This document shows, in pieces, positions 18,160 to 26,234 of a stretch of 64,000 bases of DNA. Made by a program: the position numbers and the translations under genes. The DNA is from an uncultured Rhodospirillales bacterium (GTDB lineage: Bacteria; Pseudomonadota; Alphaproteobacteria; ATCC43930; CGMCC-115725), in contig CAIKMD010000003.1 in NCBI GenBank assembly GCA_903828515.1, forward strand, positions 186,001-250,000, in the 5' to 3' direction. Under the pieces are notes generated by a model that was not told the DNA's origin, searched no databases, and worked only from the letters and a program-made list of their open reading frames with translations. Position 1 is the first letter of the stretch, and the number at the start of each line of letters is the position of its first letter.

Positions 18160-18705
18160 TTAGCGCGGCGGGTAATAGCCCGGTGGCGGGGGCGGCGGGG
18201 CATAGCCCGGCGGAGGCGGCGGCACCGAGGAGGGCGACGCATAAGCGGGCGCCACGCTCGGCTGGATGTAGCCGGGCACCTGATTGCCGCGCGAATACAT
18301 GCATTGCTCGTAGGCGATGTTGTAGCGGCGCTGCGCGTTCATCTCGGTGCCCTGCGCTTGGCTTCCACCGACCGCCGCACCGCCCAGACCGCCGACACCG
18401 GCGCCGATCGCGGCGCCCGCCCCGGCATTGCCCGAAGCCGCGCCGAGCAGCGCGCCGACCGCCGCGCCGCCGAGCGCACCAATGCCCGCACCAGCCAAGG
18501 CCTGGTTGGTGCCGGTTTGTTGCGCGGCCTGCGAGCCGCCGATCTGCTGCTCGGAGAATTGCCGGCAGATCGCCGTGTCCTGCTGAAAGGCCTCGAAGGG
18601 CTTGTTGGGACCCGGCATCACCGCGACGGTCGGGCCCATCGGCGCCTGAACGCACCCGGAGACAGCCAGAATGGCTGCGAGACTAACCGCGAGTTTCGAC
18701 TTCAT
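18160..18705 (-). CDS. Glycine-zipper lipoprotein with Pro/Tyr-rich tail
   Basis: 181 residues. A lipoprotein signal ends at the lipobox AVSGC (Cys near residue 18). The middle is a long glycine-zipper stretch, as in outer-membrane or envelope glycine-zipper proteins, and the C-terminus is Pro/Tyr-rich (repeats of PPPPGY). Likely anchored to the outer membrane, facing the periplasm. The function is unknown. The neighbouring secreted protein has a similar Pro/Tyr-rich composition. Confidence 0.8.
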   Translation of the reverse strand: MKSKLAVSLAAILAVSGCVQAPMGPTVAVMPGPNKPFEAFQQDTAICRQFSEQQIGGSQAAQQTGTNQALAGAGIGALGGAAVGALLGAASGNAGAGAAIGAGVGGLGGAAVGGSQAQGTEMNAQRRYNIAYEQCMYSRGNQVPGYIQPSVAPAYASPSSVPPPPPGYAPPPPPPGYYPPR

Positions 18706-18768
18706 CACTGTTCACCGAACTGATTTCCTGGAGTCTTTAACGCACGAGACGGCAAAAAGCTTCCGAAC

Positions 18769-19128
18769 TCATTGCGGCGGCGGCGACGCCTGTTGTTGCG
18801 GCGGCGGCGCCGGGACTTCATGCCAGCCCGCCGCACAGGTTGCAACATACGGATAGTAGCCGCGGGGGTTATCGCAGTAATACCAGCTCGACTGCGCCTG
18901 GCTGATATAGGCCGGCTGGGGCGGCGGCGCGTAGATCACCGGCGGCGGGGCATAAATCACCGGCGGGGCGGCGTAGTAATAGGGGGCGGGCGCCACCATC
19001 GGCACACCGAAGCCGAAGCCCACGATCACCCGCGCCGCGGCCGGAAACGGAGTCAGCGCGACGCCGAGGGCCAGCGCAACCGCGCCCAAACCCACCCCGG
19101 CGTATCCTAATCTCGCGTTAACGTTCAT
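18769..19128 (-). CDS. Small secreted Pro/Tyr-rich protein
   Basis: 119 residues from an ATG at 19128 with GGAGG seven bases upstream. A hydrophobic signal sequence (about residues 8-32) ends in FPAAARV. The mature part contains tandem VIYAPPP repeats, a YYCDNPRGYYPYVATCAAGW segment with two Cys, and a Pro/Gln tail. The YYC..P.GYYPYV..C..GW pattern is shared by many small exported alphaproteobacterial proteins of unknown role. Confidence 0.75.
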   Translation of the reverse strand: MNVNARLGYAGVGLGAVALALGVALTPFPAAARVIVGFGFGVPMVAPAPYYYAAPPVIYAPPPVIYAPPPQPAYISQAQSSWYYCDNPRGYYPYVATCAAGWHEVPAPPPQQQASPPPQ

Positions 19129-19264
19129 TTGTGTGCCTCCAGGCGGCGCAGCCAGTCGGAAGAACCCACGTCGAACTCTATCACGGATCATTCTAAGGCG
19201 TAAGCTACTCGAATATCCCCACCCAAAAAATTGATCCGCATCAATAACGTGGCGGTAAGGCTGA

Positions 19265-20416
19265 TCAGGGCGCCAGCATGGAAACAAGCGCCGGCGGCTG
19301 CAGCGTCTTCGGCAGCAGAAGATAGTCCCGGCCACGCGCGCGCATCGTGCCCGCCCGCGCCTCGGCATCGGGACCGAAGCCCCAGAAGACGTCGCCGCGC
19401 ACCGGCCCGGCGATCGCGCCGCCGGTATCCTGCGCGACCATCAGCCGGCGCAGGGGTCCACCGGAATCGGTGACATCGATGAACACCGGCACGCCCAGCG
19501 GCACGAAGTTCCGGTCGACGGCGAGGCTGCGGCCGGGCGTCAGCACGACGCCTTCGCTCCCCAGCGGGCCATCGCCCGCCAACTCGCGGAAAAAGACATA
19601 AGACGGATTGTCGTCCATCAGAGCGGCGCCCTCGGCCGGATGCGCCGCGATCCACGCGCGGATCGATTGCAGCGACACCTTGTCGACGGTCAGCACGCCG
19701 CGGTCGACCAGAAGCTTGCCGATCGCGACATAGGTCTGCCCGTTCTGGCCGTCATAGCCGAGACGGACCGTCGAGCCATCCGGCAGCTTGATCCGCCCCG
19801 AGCCCTGGACCTGGAGAAAAAAGGCCGCAACCGGATCGTCGACCCAGAACAGCGCGAGATGTTGGGCATCGAGCGCGCCGCGCACGATCTCGGCGCGGCT
19901 CGCATAGGGAACCAGCGATCCCGACTGAACCCGGCCGGCGATGCGTTCGTCCTTCCAGGCCGGACGGAAGCGGCCGAGATCGACCATCACGAGATCGGCG
20001 GGGCGTTTCAGGATCGGCGTCGTATAGGCGCCGCCCGGACGGCGCGCGCCGTTCAGCAGCGGTTCGTAATAGCCGGTGAAGAGTCCGTCGTGATCCTCGT
20101 TGTTACCGGCGAGATAGGGCGTGAAATTGCTCTCGAAGAAGCCTCGCGCCGCCGCGTCGCCCGGCGGGGTCGCACTTGCCGCGACGCAGACCGAGCGCCA
20201 TTCCGCGCGCTTGCTCAGCGCGGTGCAGGAACGCAGAAAGGCGGCAAGCGCCTCGGCCTGGTGATCGTCGCTCCAGCCGGCGAGATCGGTGAAGCGGCTC
20301 GGCTCGAGCGTGAGATGGGTGGGCGGGGCCGGTGGTTTGACCGGCGGCGGCGGCGTGCCGCAGGCCTCGAGAAGAACCGCCGCGAGCAAGACGCAAAGAC
20401 GAAGGAGGCGCGTCAC
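19265..20416 (-). CDS. mltA: Membrane-bound lytic murein transglycosylase A
   Basis: 383 residues. The signal peptide ends in a lipobox-like LLEAC (Cys near 19), so the enzyme is probably an outer-membrane lipoprotein. The MltA barrel domain is followed by the C-terminal 3D domain (FIDVTDSGGPLRRLMVAQDTGGAI...DVFWGFGPDAEARAG), which supplies the catalytic Asp residues. It cleaves the MurNAc-GlcNAc bond to give 1,6-anhydroMurNAc. The ATG overlaps the Tim44-like gene stop (ATGA). Confidence 0.94.
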   Translation of the reverse strand: MTRLLRLCVLLAAVLLEACGTPPPPVKPPAPPTHLTLEPSRFTDLAGWSDDHQAEALAAFLRSCTALSKRAEWRSVCVAASATPPGDAAARGFFESNFTPYLAGNNEDHDGLFTGYYEPLLNGARRPGGAYTTPILKRPADLVMVDLGRFRPAWKDERIAGRVQSGSLVPYASRAEIVRGALDAQHLALFWVDDPVAAFFLQVQGSGRIKLPDGSTVRLGYDGQNGQTYVAIGKLLVDRGVLTVDKVSLQSIRAWIAAHPAEGAALMDDNPSYVFFRELAGDGPLGSEGVVLTPGRSLAVDRNFVPLGVPVFIDVTDSGGPLRRLMVAQDTGGAIAGPVRGDVFWGFGPDAEARAGTMRARGRDYLLLPKTLQPPALVSMLAP

Positions 20417-21060
20417 GGGCTGTGCGTGGCGATCAAAATCCAGTTGGGGTCACGCGCGCGCAAGGGGCGGCTGAAGGTCCAGATGTCGGTCTGCTCGACC
20501 ACTTTGTCCGGATCGCCATCGACGACGGTGCCGTCGGCCGCACGCGTCGCGTGGGTCTGGTCGGAGACGAGTTTCACCGCGACGAGGCTCGTGGTTCCCT
20601 GGATCGTGACGTCGACGATCTCGGCCGATTTGATGCCGCTGAGCGTGGTTTCCATCGTCTGCTTGGCGGTCTGGCGGGTGCGGATCGCTTCGGCGAAGGC
20701 GGCAAAGACGTCGGGGCTGACCAGACGCTGCAGCGTCGCCGTGTCGCCGACCGCGTAGCTTTTGAGCACGATGTCGAACGCGGCGCGCGCGCCTTTGAGG
20801 AAGCCTTCTTCATTGAACGTCGGATCGGCGGCTTTCAGTGCGCCGAGACCCTGACCGACGGCAACCGGCGCGGCCGGCGCGATGCCCTTCACGGGCGGCG
20901 CCAGCGGCACCACGACGGGCGACGGCGGCGCGAATGGATCGGCGGGGCGGCGCTCGTTCCCGGTGCGGCGGCCGAGCACGCTGCGCAGGCGCAGCAGCAG
21001 GAAACCGGCGACGGCGGCGAACAATATGATATCTAAAAACTGGAAGTCGCTTCCCATCAT
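20413..21060 (-). CDS. Tim44/TimA-like membrane-associated protein
   Basis: 215 residues. An N-terminal membrane anchor (FQFLDIILFAAVAGFLLLRL, residues 6-25) is followed by a Pro-rich linker and a Tim44-like domain (FLKGARAAFDIVLKSYAVGDTATLQRLVSPDVFAAF...). The family is the bacterial relative of the mitochondrial presequence-translocase component Tim44. Its conserved position beside mltA and divergent secB suggests an envelope or protein-transport role, which remains inference. Tandem ATGs at 21060 and 21057; the first is used. Confidence 0.9.
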   Translation of the reverse strand: MMGSDFQFLDIILFAAVAGFLLLRLRSVLGRRTGNERRPADPFAPPSPVVVPLAPPVKGIAPAAPVAVGQGLGALKAADPTFNEEGFLKGARAAFDIVLKSYAVGDTATLQRLVSPDVFAAFAEAIRTRQTAKQTMETTLSGIKSAEIVDVTIQGTTSLVAVKLVSDQTHATRAADGTVVDGDPDKVVEQTDIWTFSRPLRARDPNWILIATHSP

Positions 21061-21207
21061 CCGCGCTCCGGCGTGCCAATGGCGGGGCTTGCCTTTACAG
21101 CAAATAGGCGGTTCGCCGCGAAAGGGCAAGCGTCGCGCCCGCGTGGTTGCCCGCTATGCCGATCCGTGCTACGCCGCGCGCGGCCACGACGGCCCGCGGA
21201 GAACGAC

Positions 21208-21702
21208 ATGAGCGATCTGAGCAATGGCAGCGCGCCGCCGCCTCCGGGCGAAGTCAGGCGCATGGCCGTCATCAACACGCAATACGTCAAGGATCTGTCG
21301 TTCGAGAGCCCGCGCTCGCCGCACAGTCTCGTGCAGCAGGAGACCGCCGCGCCCGAAGTTCAGGTCAAGGTCGACGTCAAGGCGCAGAATCTGGGCCAGG
21401 ACGTTTACGAAGTGACGATGATGGTGCGCGCCGAGGCCAAATACGCCGAGGACACCGTGTTCCTCATCGAGCTTGCCTATGGCGCCGTCGTCTCGCTGTT
21501 GAACACCGCACCCGAGGATGTCGCGCCCGCGCTGATGATCGAAACACCGCGCATCCTCTTCCCGTTCGTGCGCCACATCCTGGCGACCATCACGCGCGAC
21601 GGGGGCTTTGCGCCGCTGCTGCTCGGTTCAATCGATTTCGCCGACATGTACCGTCAGCGCGGTACGTCGCAGCAACCGGTAACCGGTACCGTCGCGGTCT
21701 GA
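21208..21702 (+). CDS. secB: Protein-export chaperone SecB
   Basis: 164 residues. SecB tetramers keep preproteins unfolded and deliver them to SecA. The hallmark regions are VNTQYVKDLSFESPRSPHS-like (INTQYVKDLSFESPRSP, about 22-38), VYEVTMMVRAEA and the C-terminal FPFVRHILATITRDGGFAPLLL. The ATG at 21208 begins a 15-residue flexible leader. It is transcribed away from the Tim44-like gene and ends 3 bp from convergent dnaQ. Confidence 0.96.
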   Translation: MSDLSNGSAPPPPGEVRRMAVINTQYVKDLSFESPRSPHSLVQQETAAPEVQVKVDVKAQNLGQDVYEVTMMVRAEAKYAEDTVFLIELAYGAVVSLLNTAPEDVAPALMIETPRILFPFVRHILATITRDGGFAPLLLGSIDFADMYRQRGTSQQPVTGTVAV

Positions 21703-21705
21703 TTT

Positions 21706-22374
21706 TCAGTTCTGCCAGATCGGCTGTTTGATCTTGGCGAGAAACGCCGCATGCGCGGCGAGCTCGTCGGGCGACGCCGTGTGCGGCCGCGCCGGGCGCA
21801 CATCGCGCGCCGCCGCGTTGAGTCCGGCGCCCGCGACCTTCACATTGGCGAGATCGAAGCCGGGTTGCCGGCCGCCGATCAGTTCGAGATAGACCGCCGC
21901 CAGCAATTCGCCGTCGATATGGGCGCCGTGCTTTTCGCGTTTGCCGAGATCGATCGCAAAGCGCCGGCACAACGCATCGAGACTGGCGGACTGGCCGGGA
22001 AAGCGCCGCCGCGCCATCGTCAGCGTATCGACGACCGGGCTGGTCAATTTCGGCAGGTTGATTCGCTTCAGTTCCGCGTTGATGAAGCCGAGATCGAACT
22101 CGGCGTTGTGGATCACCAGCGGGTCAGCGGCGATGAAATCGAGAAACTCCTGCGCGACCGCCGCGAAGAGCGGATGCCGCTCCAGGAACGACGCGCTCAG
22201 CCCGTGAATTGCCTCGGCCGCTTCGGGCATGTCGCGTTCGGGATTGATATAGGTGTGATAGAAGCGGCCGGTCGGCAGATGGTTGAACAGCTCGATCGCG
22301 GCGATTTCGACCACGCGGTGACCGTTGCCAGGATCGAGGCCGGTGGTTTCGGTATCGAGAACGAGTTCGCGCAT
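21706..22374 (-). CDS. dnaQ: DNA polymerase III epsilon subunit (3'-5' exonuclease)
   Basis: 222 residues. DEDDh exonuclease motifs: LVLDTETTGLDP (Exo I, residues 4-15), HNAEFDLGFINAEL (Exo II, about 89-102) and KREKHGAHIDGELLAAVY (Exo III, about 146-163). It proofreads for the replicative polymerase. The start MRELVLDTETTG is the standard alphaproteobacterial one. It follows coaE by 6 bp on the same strand. Confidence 0.95.
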   Translation of the reverse strand: MRELVLDTETTGLDPGNGHRVVEIAAIELFNHLPTGRFYHTYINPERDMPEAAEAIHGLSASFLERHPLFAAVAQEFLDFIAADPLVIHNAEFDLGFINAELKRINLPKLTSPVVDTLTMARRRFPGQSASLDALCRRFAIDLGKREKHGAHIDGELLAAVYLELIGGRQPGFDLANVKVAGAGLNAAARDVRPARPHTASPDELAAHAAFLAKIKQPIWQN

Positions 22375-22380
22375 CGCCGT

Positions 22381-22965
22381 TTACTCTAGCGCGCGCAACA
22401 CGGCGCGCAATCGCCGCCAGGTCAGCGCGCGTCCCAATCCGCTCGGCACGATGAAATCGGCGCGTGCGCGCTTTTCCGTATCGGGAATCTGCCGAGCCAG
22501 GATCGCGGCCAGTCTTTCGCGCGACATGTTGGGCCGCGCCAGTACCCGCGCCTCCTGCAGGAACCGGGGCGCCGTCACCACCATGATCGCGTCGTAGCGT
22601 TTTTCGCGGCCGGATTCGAAGAGCAGCGGCACATCCATCACGACAAGCGATGCGCCGCGCCGGCGCTGCGCACGCAGGAACCGATCTTCGTCGCGGCGTA
22701 CCAGCGGATGAATGATCGCCTCGAGACGCTTCAACGCGGCATCGTCCTGAAAGACCTTGCGCCCGAGGGCCGCGCGATCGATCGCGCCGTTTTTTTCGAC
22801 GCCGGGAAAGGCAGCCGCCACGGCAGCAACGGCGATGCCGCCGCGCGACATCATGCGATGGACCGCCGCGTCAGCGTCATAGACCGGCACGCCCATGCGA
22901 CGAAGCATCGTCGCCGCCGTGCTTTTCCCCATGCCGACGCTGCCGGTGAGGCCCAGGATCTTCAT
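22381..22965 (-). CDS. coaE: Dephospho-CoA kinase
   Basis: 194 residues; phosphorylates dephospho-CoA in the last step of CoA synthesis. P-loop GLTGSVGMGKST (residues 5-16), the DADAAVHRM helix and the lid motif ARQIPDTEKRARADF are all present. Its ATG overlaps by 4 bp the TGA of the inserted XamI-like endonuclease gene, so an essential housekeeping gene is now placed directly downstream of the R-M operon. Confidence 0.95.
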   Translation of the reverse strand: MKILGLTGSVGMGKSTAATMLRRMGVPVYDADAAVHRMMSRGGIAVAAVAAAFPGVEKNGAIDRAALGRKVFQDDAALKRLEAIIHPLVRRDEDRFLRAQRRRGASLVVMDVPLLFESGREKRYDAIMVVTAPRFLQEARVLARPNMSRERLAAILARQIPDTEKRARADFIVPSGLGRALTWRRLRAVLRALE

Positions 22966-23876
22966 GAAATTACGAAGACATCGTCTCGGAAAGAAGATAA
23001 TGTGACCAACGGCTTCAAGTCGTGTTGCCAGAACAGGGTGACGCTCTGCCGATTTTGTGCGTCTACGAGACACTTGAGATCGAATACGCCTGCGAGCACA
23101 GCTCCCGTAATTACTTGCGATCCGTAAGCCTGTTTCCATGCGTCGGCCTTGCCGCCGACCTCTCGCTGAAGTCGCTTCCAGCTATTCTTCGGTCCATTTG
23201 ATACCTTGCATTCGAGAGCCAAAAGTCGGCCGTCGGATAGCCTGATTGGAATATCACATTTGGCCCCGCCAACCTTTCGCTCGCGGGAAAAATGACCGCG
23301 AGCTATCGCGTCAATCGCGGTAATCGGCTTGCGTGAAGTATCCAATTCTAGTCCCGCGGCCACAAGGGCATCTGAAACCTGAGCTTCTTGAGATTTGGAT
23401 GCGCTGCCCCGTCGGGCGGTATTGAGGGTTTCGTGGGCGAGAAGTGTTGTCGTGGCAAGAACTGCGGCTTCAAATTCACGCTCACTCGGGTCGCGGCTTG
23501 CAATGACCCAAGGAAACCTTTTCATGTCCACTAGTGAGGCAAATGTTTTGGCCGTGGCTTCGGCGAAGTCTGGCGGAACCGTTTTGAATTTTTTCCCGAC
23601 AAGTGTCCATAAGTCTTCTTCGCTGACACGCGGAGCGCAGACATACCGGAGGATTTGCCAGAGTCGTTTATCTTCGATGAGGGCGTTGCCCTCGATTTGA
23701 CGAAGGTTGTTCGTCGCTGTCAGTGCTTTCCTGACCTCTGGCTCCAGCGTGTCCGAGGTGCCGTAAAAGACCGCAGGACCTTCACCCTGCCGTTCAATGA
23801 TGAAACGTTTTTCAGCTAAATCGCGTTCGGCGCGTAGCGCTTCGTCAGACCAAAGAGGTGGCACCATTGAGTGCAT
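22962..23876 (-). CDS. XamI-like type II restriction endonuclease
   Basis: 304 residues. The C-terminal third matches my recollection of the RE_XamI family: GGAKCDIPIRLSDGRLLALECKVSNGP (about 211-237) contains a PD-(D/E)xK-type Asp and E-C-K catalytic motif, followed by KNSWKRLQREVGGKADAW and LFWQHDL. XamI itself cuts GTCGAC; this specificity is inferred, not shown. The N-terminus MVPPLWSDEALRAERDLAEKRF also fits. The gene overlaps the methyltransferase by 32 bp and coaE by 4 bp. Its base composition is less GC-rich than its neighbours, consistent with transfer. The DGRLLALECK core is intact, so it is likely active. Confidence 0.8.
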   Translation of the reverse strand: MHSMVPPLWSDEALRAERDLAEKRFIIERQGEGPAVFYGTSDTLEPEVRKALTATNNLRQIEGNALIEDKRLWQILRYVCAPRVSEEDLWTLVGKKFKTVPPDFAEATAKTFASLVDMKRFPWVIASRDPSEREFEAAVLATTTLLAHETLNTARRGSASKSQEAQVSDALVAAGLELDTSRKPITAIDAIARGHFSRERKVGGAKCDIPIRLSDGRLLALECKVSNGPKNSWKRLQREVGGKADAWKQAYGSQVITGAVLAGVFDLKCLVDAQNRQSVTLFWQHDLKPLVTLSSFRDDVFVIS

Positions 23877-25044
23877 TGTCCCGCTGTTGGCGAGCCGCGC
23901 GTCGGTGCGCGCCGTTCACAGCCTCTTCCATAGTAGTGTAGCGAACTCGCTTATGAAAGCAGGCCGGCCACTCAGCCGAAATAGGCCGTGCGCGTTGTGC
24001 CGTCGCGGCGGCTTTTAAGAGGGCGCCCCCGATAGCGCGCCCAATGTGTCCTTGCACCGCATTGCCAATTTGGCGGAACCGCGACGTTGCCGTTCCAAAG
24101 ATTTCCCAATCAATCGGAAACCCTTGAAGGCTGGCACACTCGCGCCAAGTTAGCCGGCGCATATCTTCGTCTTCGAGGCGGACCCAGTCGGGGGTTGAAG
24201 CTGCGCGAATGGTTCTGCTTGGCGCCTGAAGATCGGCAACAAAACAATCTTGCCGATAGCCCCAGTGCCCGCTTGGACGATTCGCTTCGACGATCCCCAT
24301 AGACCGGAGTCCGGTACCAGGAAGAAGTTTCGCCAGTTCAGGCGCGCGTCGCGCGCTTGGGCGCACAATATCTTTGGGGTCCGGTTCTGACTGTGTCGCG
24401 AGAAACTCTTCTAGAGTCACCCAAGGATCGCGTGCGCGCGATGGCTTACGCGCATGCGTCGGTTCAGGAAATTCGGGAAGGCGCTCGCCGCGCGATGCGA
24501 TCATATAGAGCCGCACGCGACGTTGTGGAGCCCCATAGTCGGCTGCATTGAGCAGATCGAACCGGCAGGCATAGCCAACGTTTTCGAACTCGTTTTGGAT
24601 TCTGCGTAGTACTCCGCCGGGGCTGCCGTTGGGAGTTTTAGCGGTCACCAAACCAGCCACATTTTCAAACAAGATGAAGCGTGGTTTGAGTTGGTCAGCG
24701 AGACGAACAAATTCATGGAAAAGTTGGCCGCGCGGATCTTCAAACCCTTGCATAAGTCCGGCGGAACTGAATGGCTGGCAAGGCGGACCACCTACGAGAA
24801 TATCGGGTCTCCAGGAAGCGCTGACGCCACTTGGTCTTAAATCTTTCGCCGATACGTCTCGGATGTCGGATTCGATGATCCGTGTACCCTTTAAGTACCC
24901 CTGCGCCTTGTTTCGGCGAAGGGTTTCTGCTGCCTCCTTATCAATTTCTACTGCCGCAACCGACCGCCAACCAACCGCCTCAAGAGAACGAGAAAGGCCG
25001 CCTGCACCTGCGAACAAATCAATCGAAGTCAGGTTACGTCGCAT
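23845..25044 (-). CDS. C5-cytosine DNA methyltransferase (cognate methylase)
   Basis: 399 residues with all main C5-methyltransferase motifs in order: I DLFAGAGGLS (9-18), IV GGPPCQPFSSAG with the catalytic Cys (about 83-94), VI ENVAG (about 126), VIII QRRVRLYM (about 173) and X RQIGNAVQGHIGRAIG (about 327-342). A target-recognition region lies between VIII and IX, and a C-terminal tail of ~50 residues lies beyond the family core. It protects host DNA against the downstream endonuclease. It starts 5 bp after the small upstream gene. Confidence 0.92.
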   Translation of the reverse strand: MRRNLTSIDLFAGAGGLSRSLEAVGWRSVAAVEIDKEAAETLRRNKAQGYLKGTRIIESDIRDVSAKDLRPSGVSASWRPDILVGGPPCQPFSSAGLMQGFEDPRGQLFHEFVRLADQLKPRFILFENVAGLVTAKTPNGSPGGVLRRIQNEFENVGYACRFDLLNAADYGAPQRRVRLYMIASRGERLPEFPEPTHARKPSRARDPWVTLEEFLATQSEPDPKDIVRPSARRAPELAKLLPGTGLRSMGIVEANRPSGHWGYRQDCFVADLQAPSRTIRAASTPDWVRLEDEDMRRLTWRECASLQGFPIDWEIFGTATSRFRQIGNAVQGHIGRAIGGALLKAAATAQRARPISAEWPACFHKRVRYTTMEEAVNGAHRRAARQQRDNALNGATSLV

Positions 25045-25049
25045 TTGGC

Positions 25050-25286
25050 CTAGTTATCTCCAAGGTGAACGGTTTCGCATCCGATCGATTCGAGACACTG
25101 AATAAAGAAAACCGCGGTGAAACTGCCGCGCCCGATCTTGTTCGAGATATTCCGAGGGCTCTCCTTAATTCCGATTGTCGCGAGTTTCTCGGCCAAGTCG
25201 GCATAGCTCAGGTTCCGCTTTTTCAATTCGGCCTTAAGCAGTCCCTTAACCTTGACCTCCCATTCCTTGCCCCTTTTTGCTGCCAT
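25050..25286 (-). CDS. DUF6471-like small protein, first gene of the R-M operon
   Basis: 78 residues: EWEVKVKGLLKAELKKRNLSYADLAEKLATIGIKESPRNISNKIGRGSFTAVFFIQCLESIG. This reads like the DUF6471 family, with an HTH-like pattern (YADLAEKLATIG then RNISNKIGRG). It is the promoter-proximal gene of the cassette, ahead of methyltransferase and endonuclease, the position and size of an R-M controller (C) protein, although its sequence is not of the classical C-protein family. A palindrome overlaps the promoter -35 box just upstream. A regulatory role is an inference. Confidence 0.7.
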   Translation of the reverse strand: MAAKRGKEWEVKVKGLLKAELKKRNLSYADLAEKLATIGIKESPRNISNKIGRGSFTAVFFIQCLESIGCETVHLGDN

Positions 25287-25316
25287 TCAGCGAGCCCCGG
25301 ATTCGATGTTTGAATC

Positions 25317-25345
25317 ATCATAAACGATGTAATTGTTGAGAACAA
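25317..25345 (-). promoter_or_regulatory. Putative sigma-70-type promoter of the R-M operon
   Basis: Reading the minus strand: TTGTTC (25345-25340), 17 bp, TATGAT (25322-25317), close to consensus TTGACA-17-TATAAT. Transcription would start near 25310, about 25 nt before the small gene. The segment is AT-rich compared with its surroundings. Confidence 0.6.
25333..25345. promoter_or_regulatory. Palindrome overlapping the R-M promoter -35 box
   Basis: TTGTT-GAG-AACAA, a perfect 5-3-5 inverted repeat that covers the -35 hexamer. It is a candidate operator for the DUF6471-like protein or another repressor (inference). Confidence 0.4.
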
Positions 25346-25382
25346 GCACAGAACGTTCCCCCAGACGCCCTGACAACGGTCG

Positions 25383-26234
25383 TCATGATCGCTTCAGCGT
25401 CGCCAGCACCGCATCGCGCAAGCCTTGCGTCACCTCGGGCTTCACGCCGAACCACGCTTCGAAGCCGGGTTGCGCCTGATAGAGCAGCATGCCGAGTCCA
25501 TCGACCACGCGATTGCCGCGCGAGCGCGCCGCCGCGAGCAGCGGCGTCTCGAGCGGGACATAGACGATGTCGTTGACCACGGCCTCATGCGGCAGATTGT
25601 CGAGCGGCAATTCGAGGGCGGGCTGGCCTTCCATGCCGAGGCTCGTCGCGTTGACCAGCAGCATCGCGCCGGACAGGGCTTCGGCACGACTCTCCCAGGC
25701 GATCCCGCGTACCGGACCGCCCAATTCCTTGGCGAGTTTCGTCGCGCGCTCGGGCGTCCGGTTGACCAGCCGCACCTCGGTTGCACCGTCGTCAAGCAAC
25801 GCGGTGACGACAGCGCGCGCCGCACCGCCGGCGCCCAGAACGACGGCCGGGCCGGCAGCGGCGTTGAACCCGACCAGGCTCGAGCGAAGATTGGTGAGGA
25901 ACCCATAGCCGTCGGTGCTGAAACCGAACAGCCGGCCGTTCGGGCGCAGCACGATTGTGTTGATGGAGCCAATGCGCTTCGAGATGGGTTCGTAATCGTC
26001 GACCGCGCGCAACGCGTCTTCTTTAAAGGGGACCGTAACATTGCAGCCGGCAAAGCCGAGCAACGGCATCGCCTGAATCGCGCGGCGGAGATTTTCCGGC
26101 CGGATCGGGACCGGCACATAAGCGCCGTCGATCTTGTATTCGTTGAGCCAATACCCGTGCAGCGCGGGCGAGCGCGAATGCGCGACCGGCCAGCCGACAA
26201 CGCCGGCCAGTTTGGCCGCACCGGTAATGCTCAT
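25383..26234 (-). CDS. aroE: Shikimate dehydrogenase
   Basis: 283 residues; reduces 3-dehydroshikimate with NADPH in aromatic amino acid synthesis. Substrate site GWPVAHSRSPALHGYWL (about 14-30) and NVTVPFKEDA with the catalytic Lys (about 65-74); NADP-binding VLGAGGAARAV (about 130-140). The ATG overlaps the maf stop. In related genomes aroE and coaE are neighbours; here the R-M cassette lies between. Confidence 0.96.
   Translation of the reverse strand: MSITGAAKLAGVVGWPVAHSRSPALHGYWLNEYKIDGAYVPVPIRPENLRRAIQAMPLLGFAGCNVTVPFKEDALRAVDDYEPISKRIGSINTIVLRPNGRLFGFSTDGYGFLTNLRSSLVGFNAAAGPAVVLGAGGAARAVVTALLDDGATEVRLVNRTPERATKLAKELGGPVRGIAWESRAEALSGAMLLVNATSLGMEGQPALELPLDNLPHEAVVNDIVYVPLETPLLAAARSRGNRVVDGLGMLLYQAQPGFEAWFGVKPEVTQGLRDAVLATLKRS

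Noticed and set aside
22381-25345. Avoidance of the GTCGAC target in host DNA as a sign of active restriction
   Set aside because: The hexamer is present in several places (for example near 608, 946 and 7924), so no clear depletion can be claimed by eye; a statistical count would be needed.
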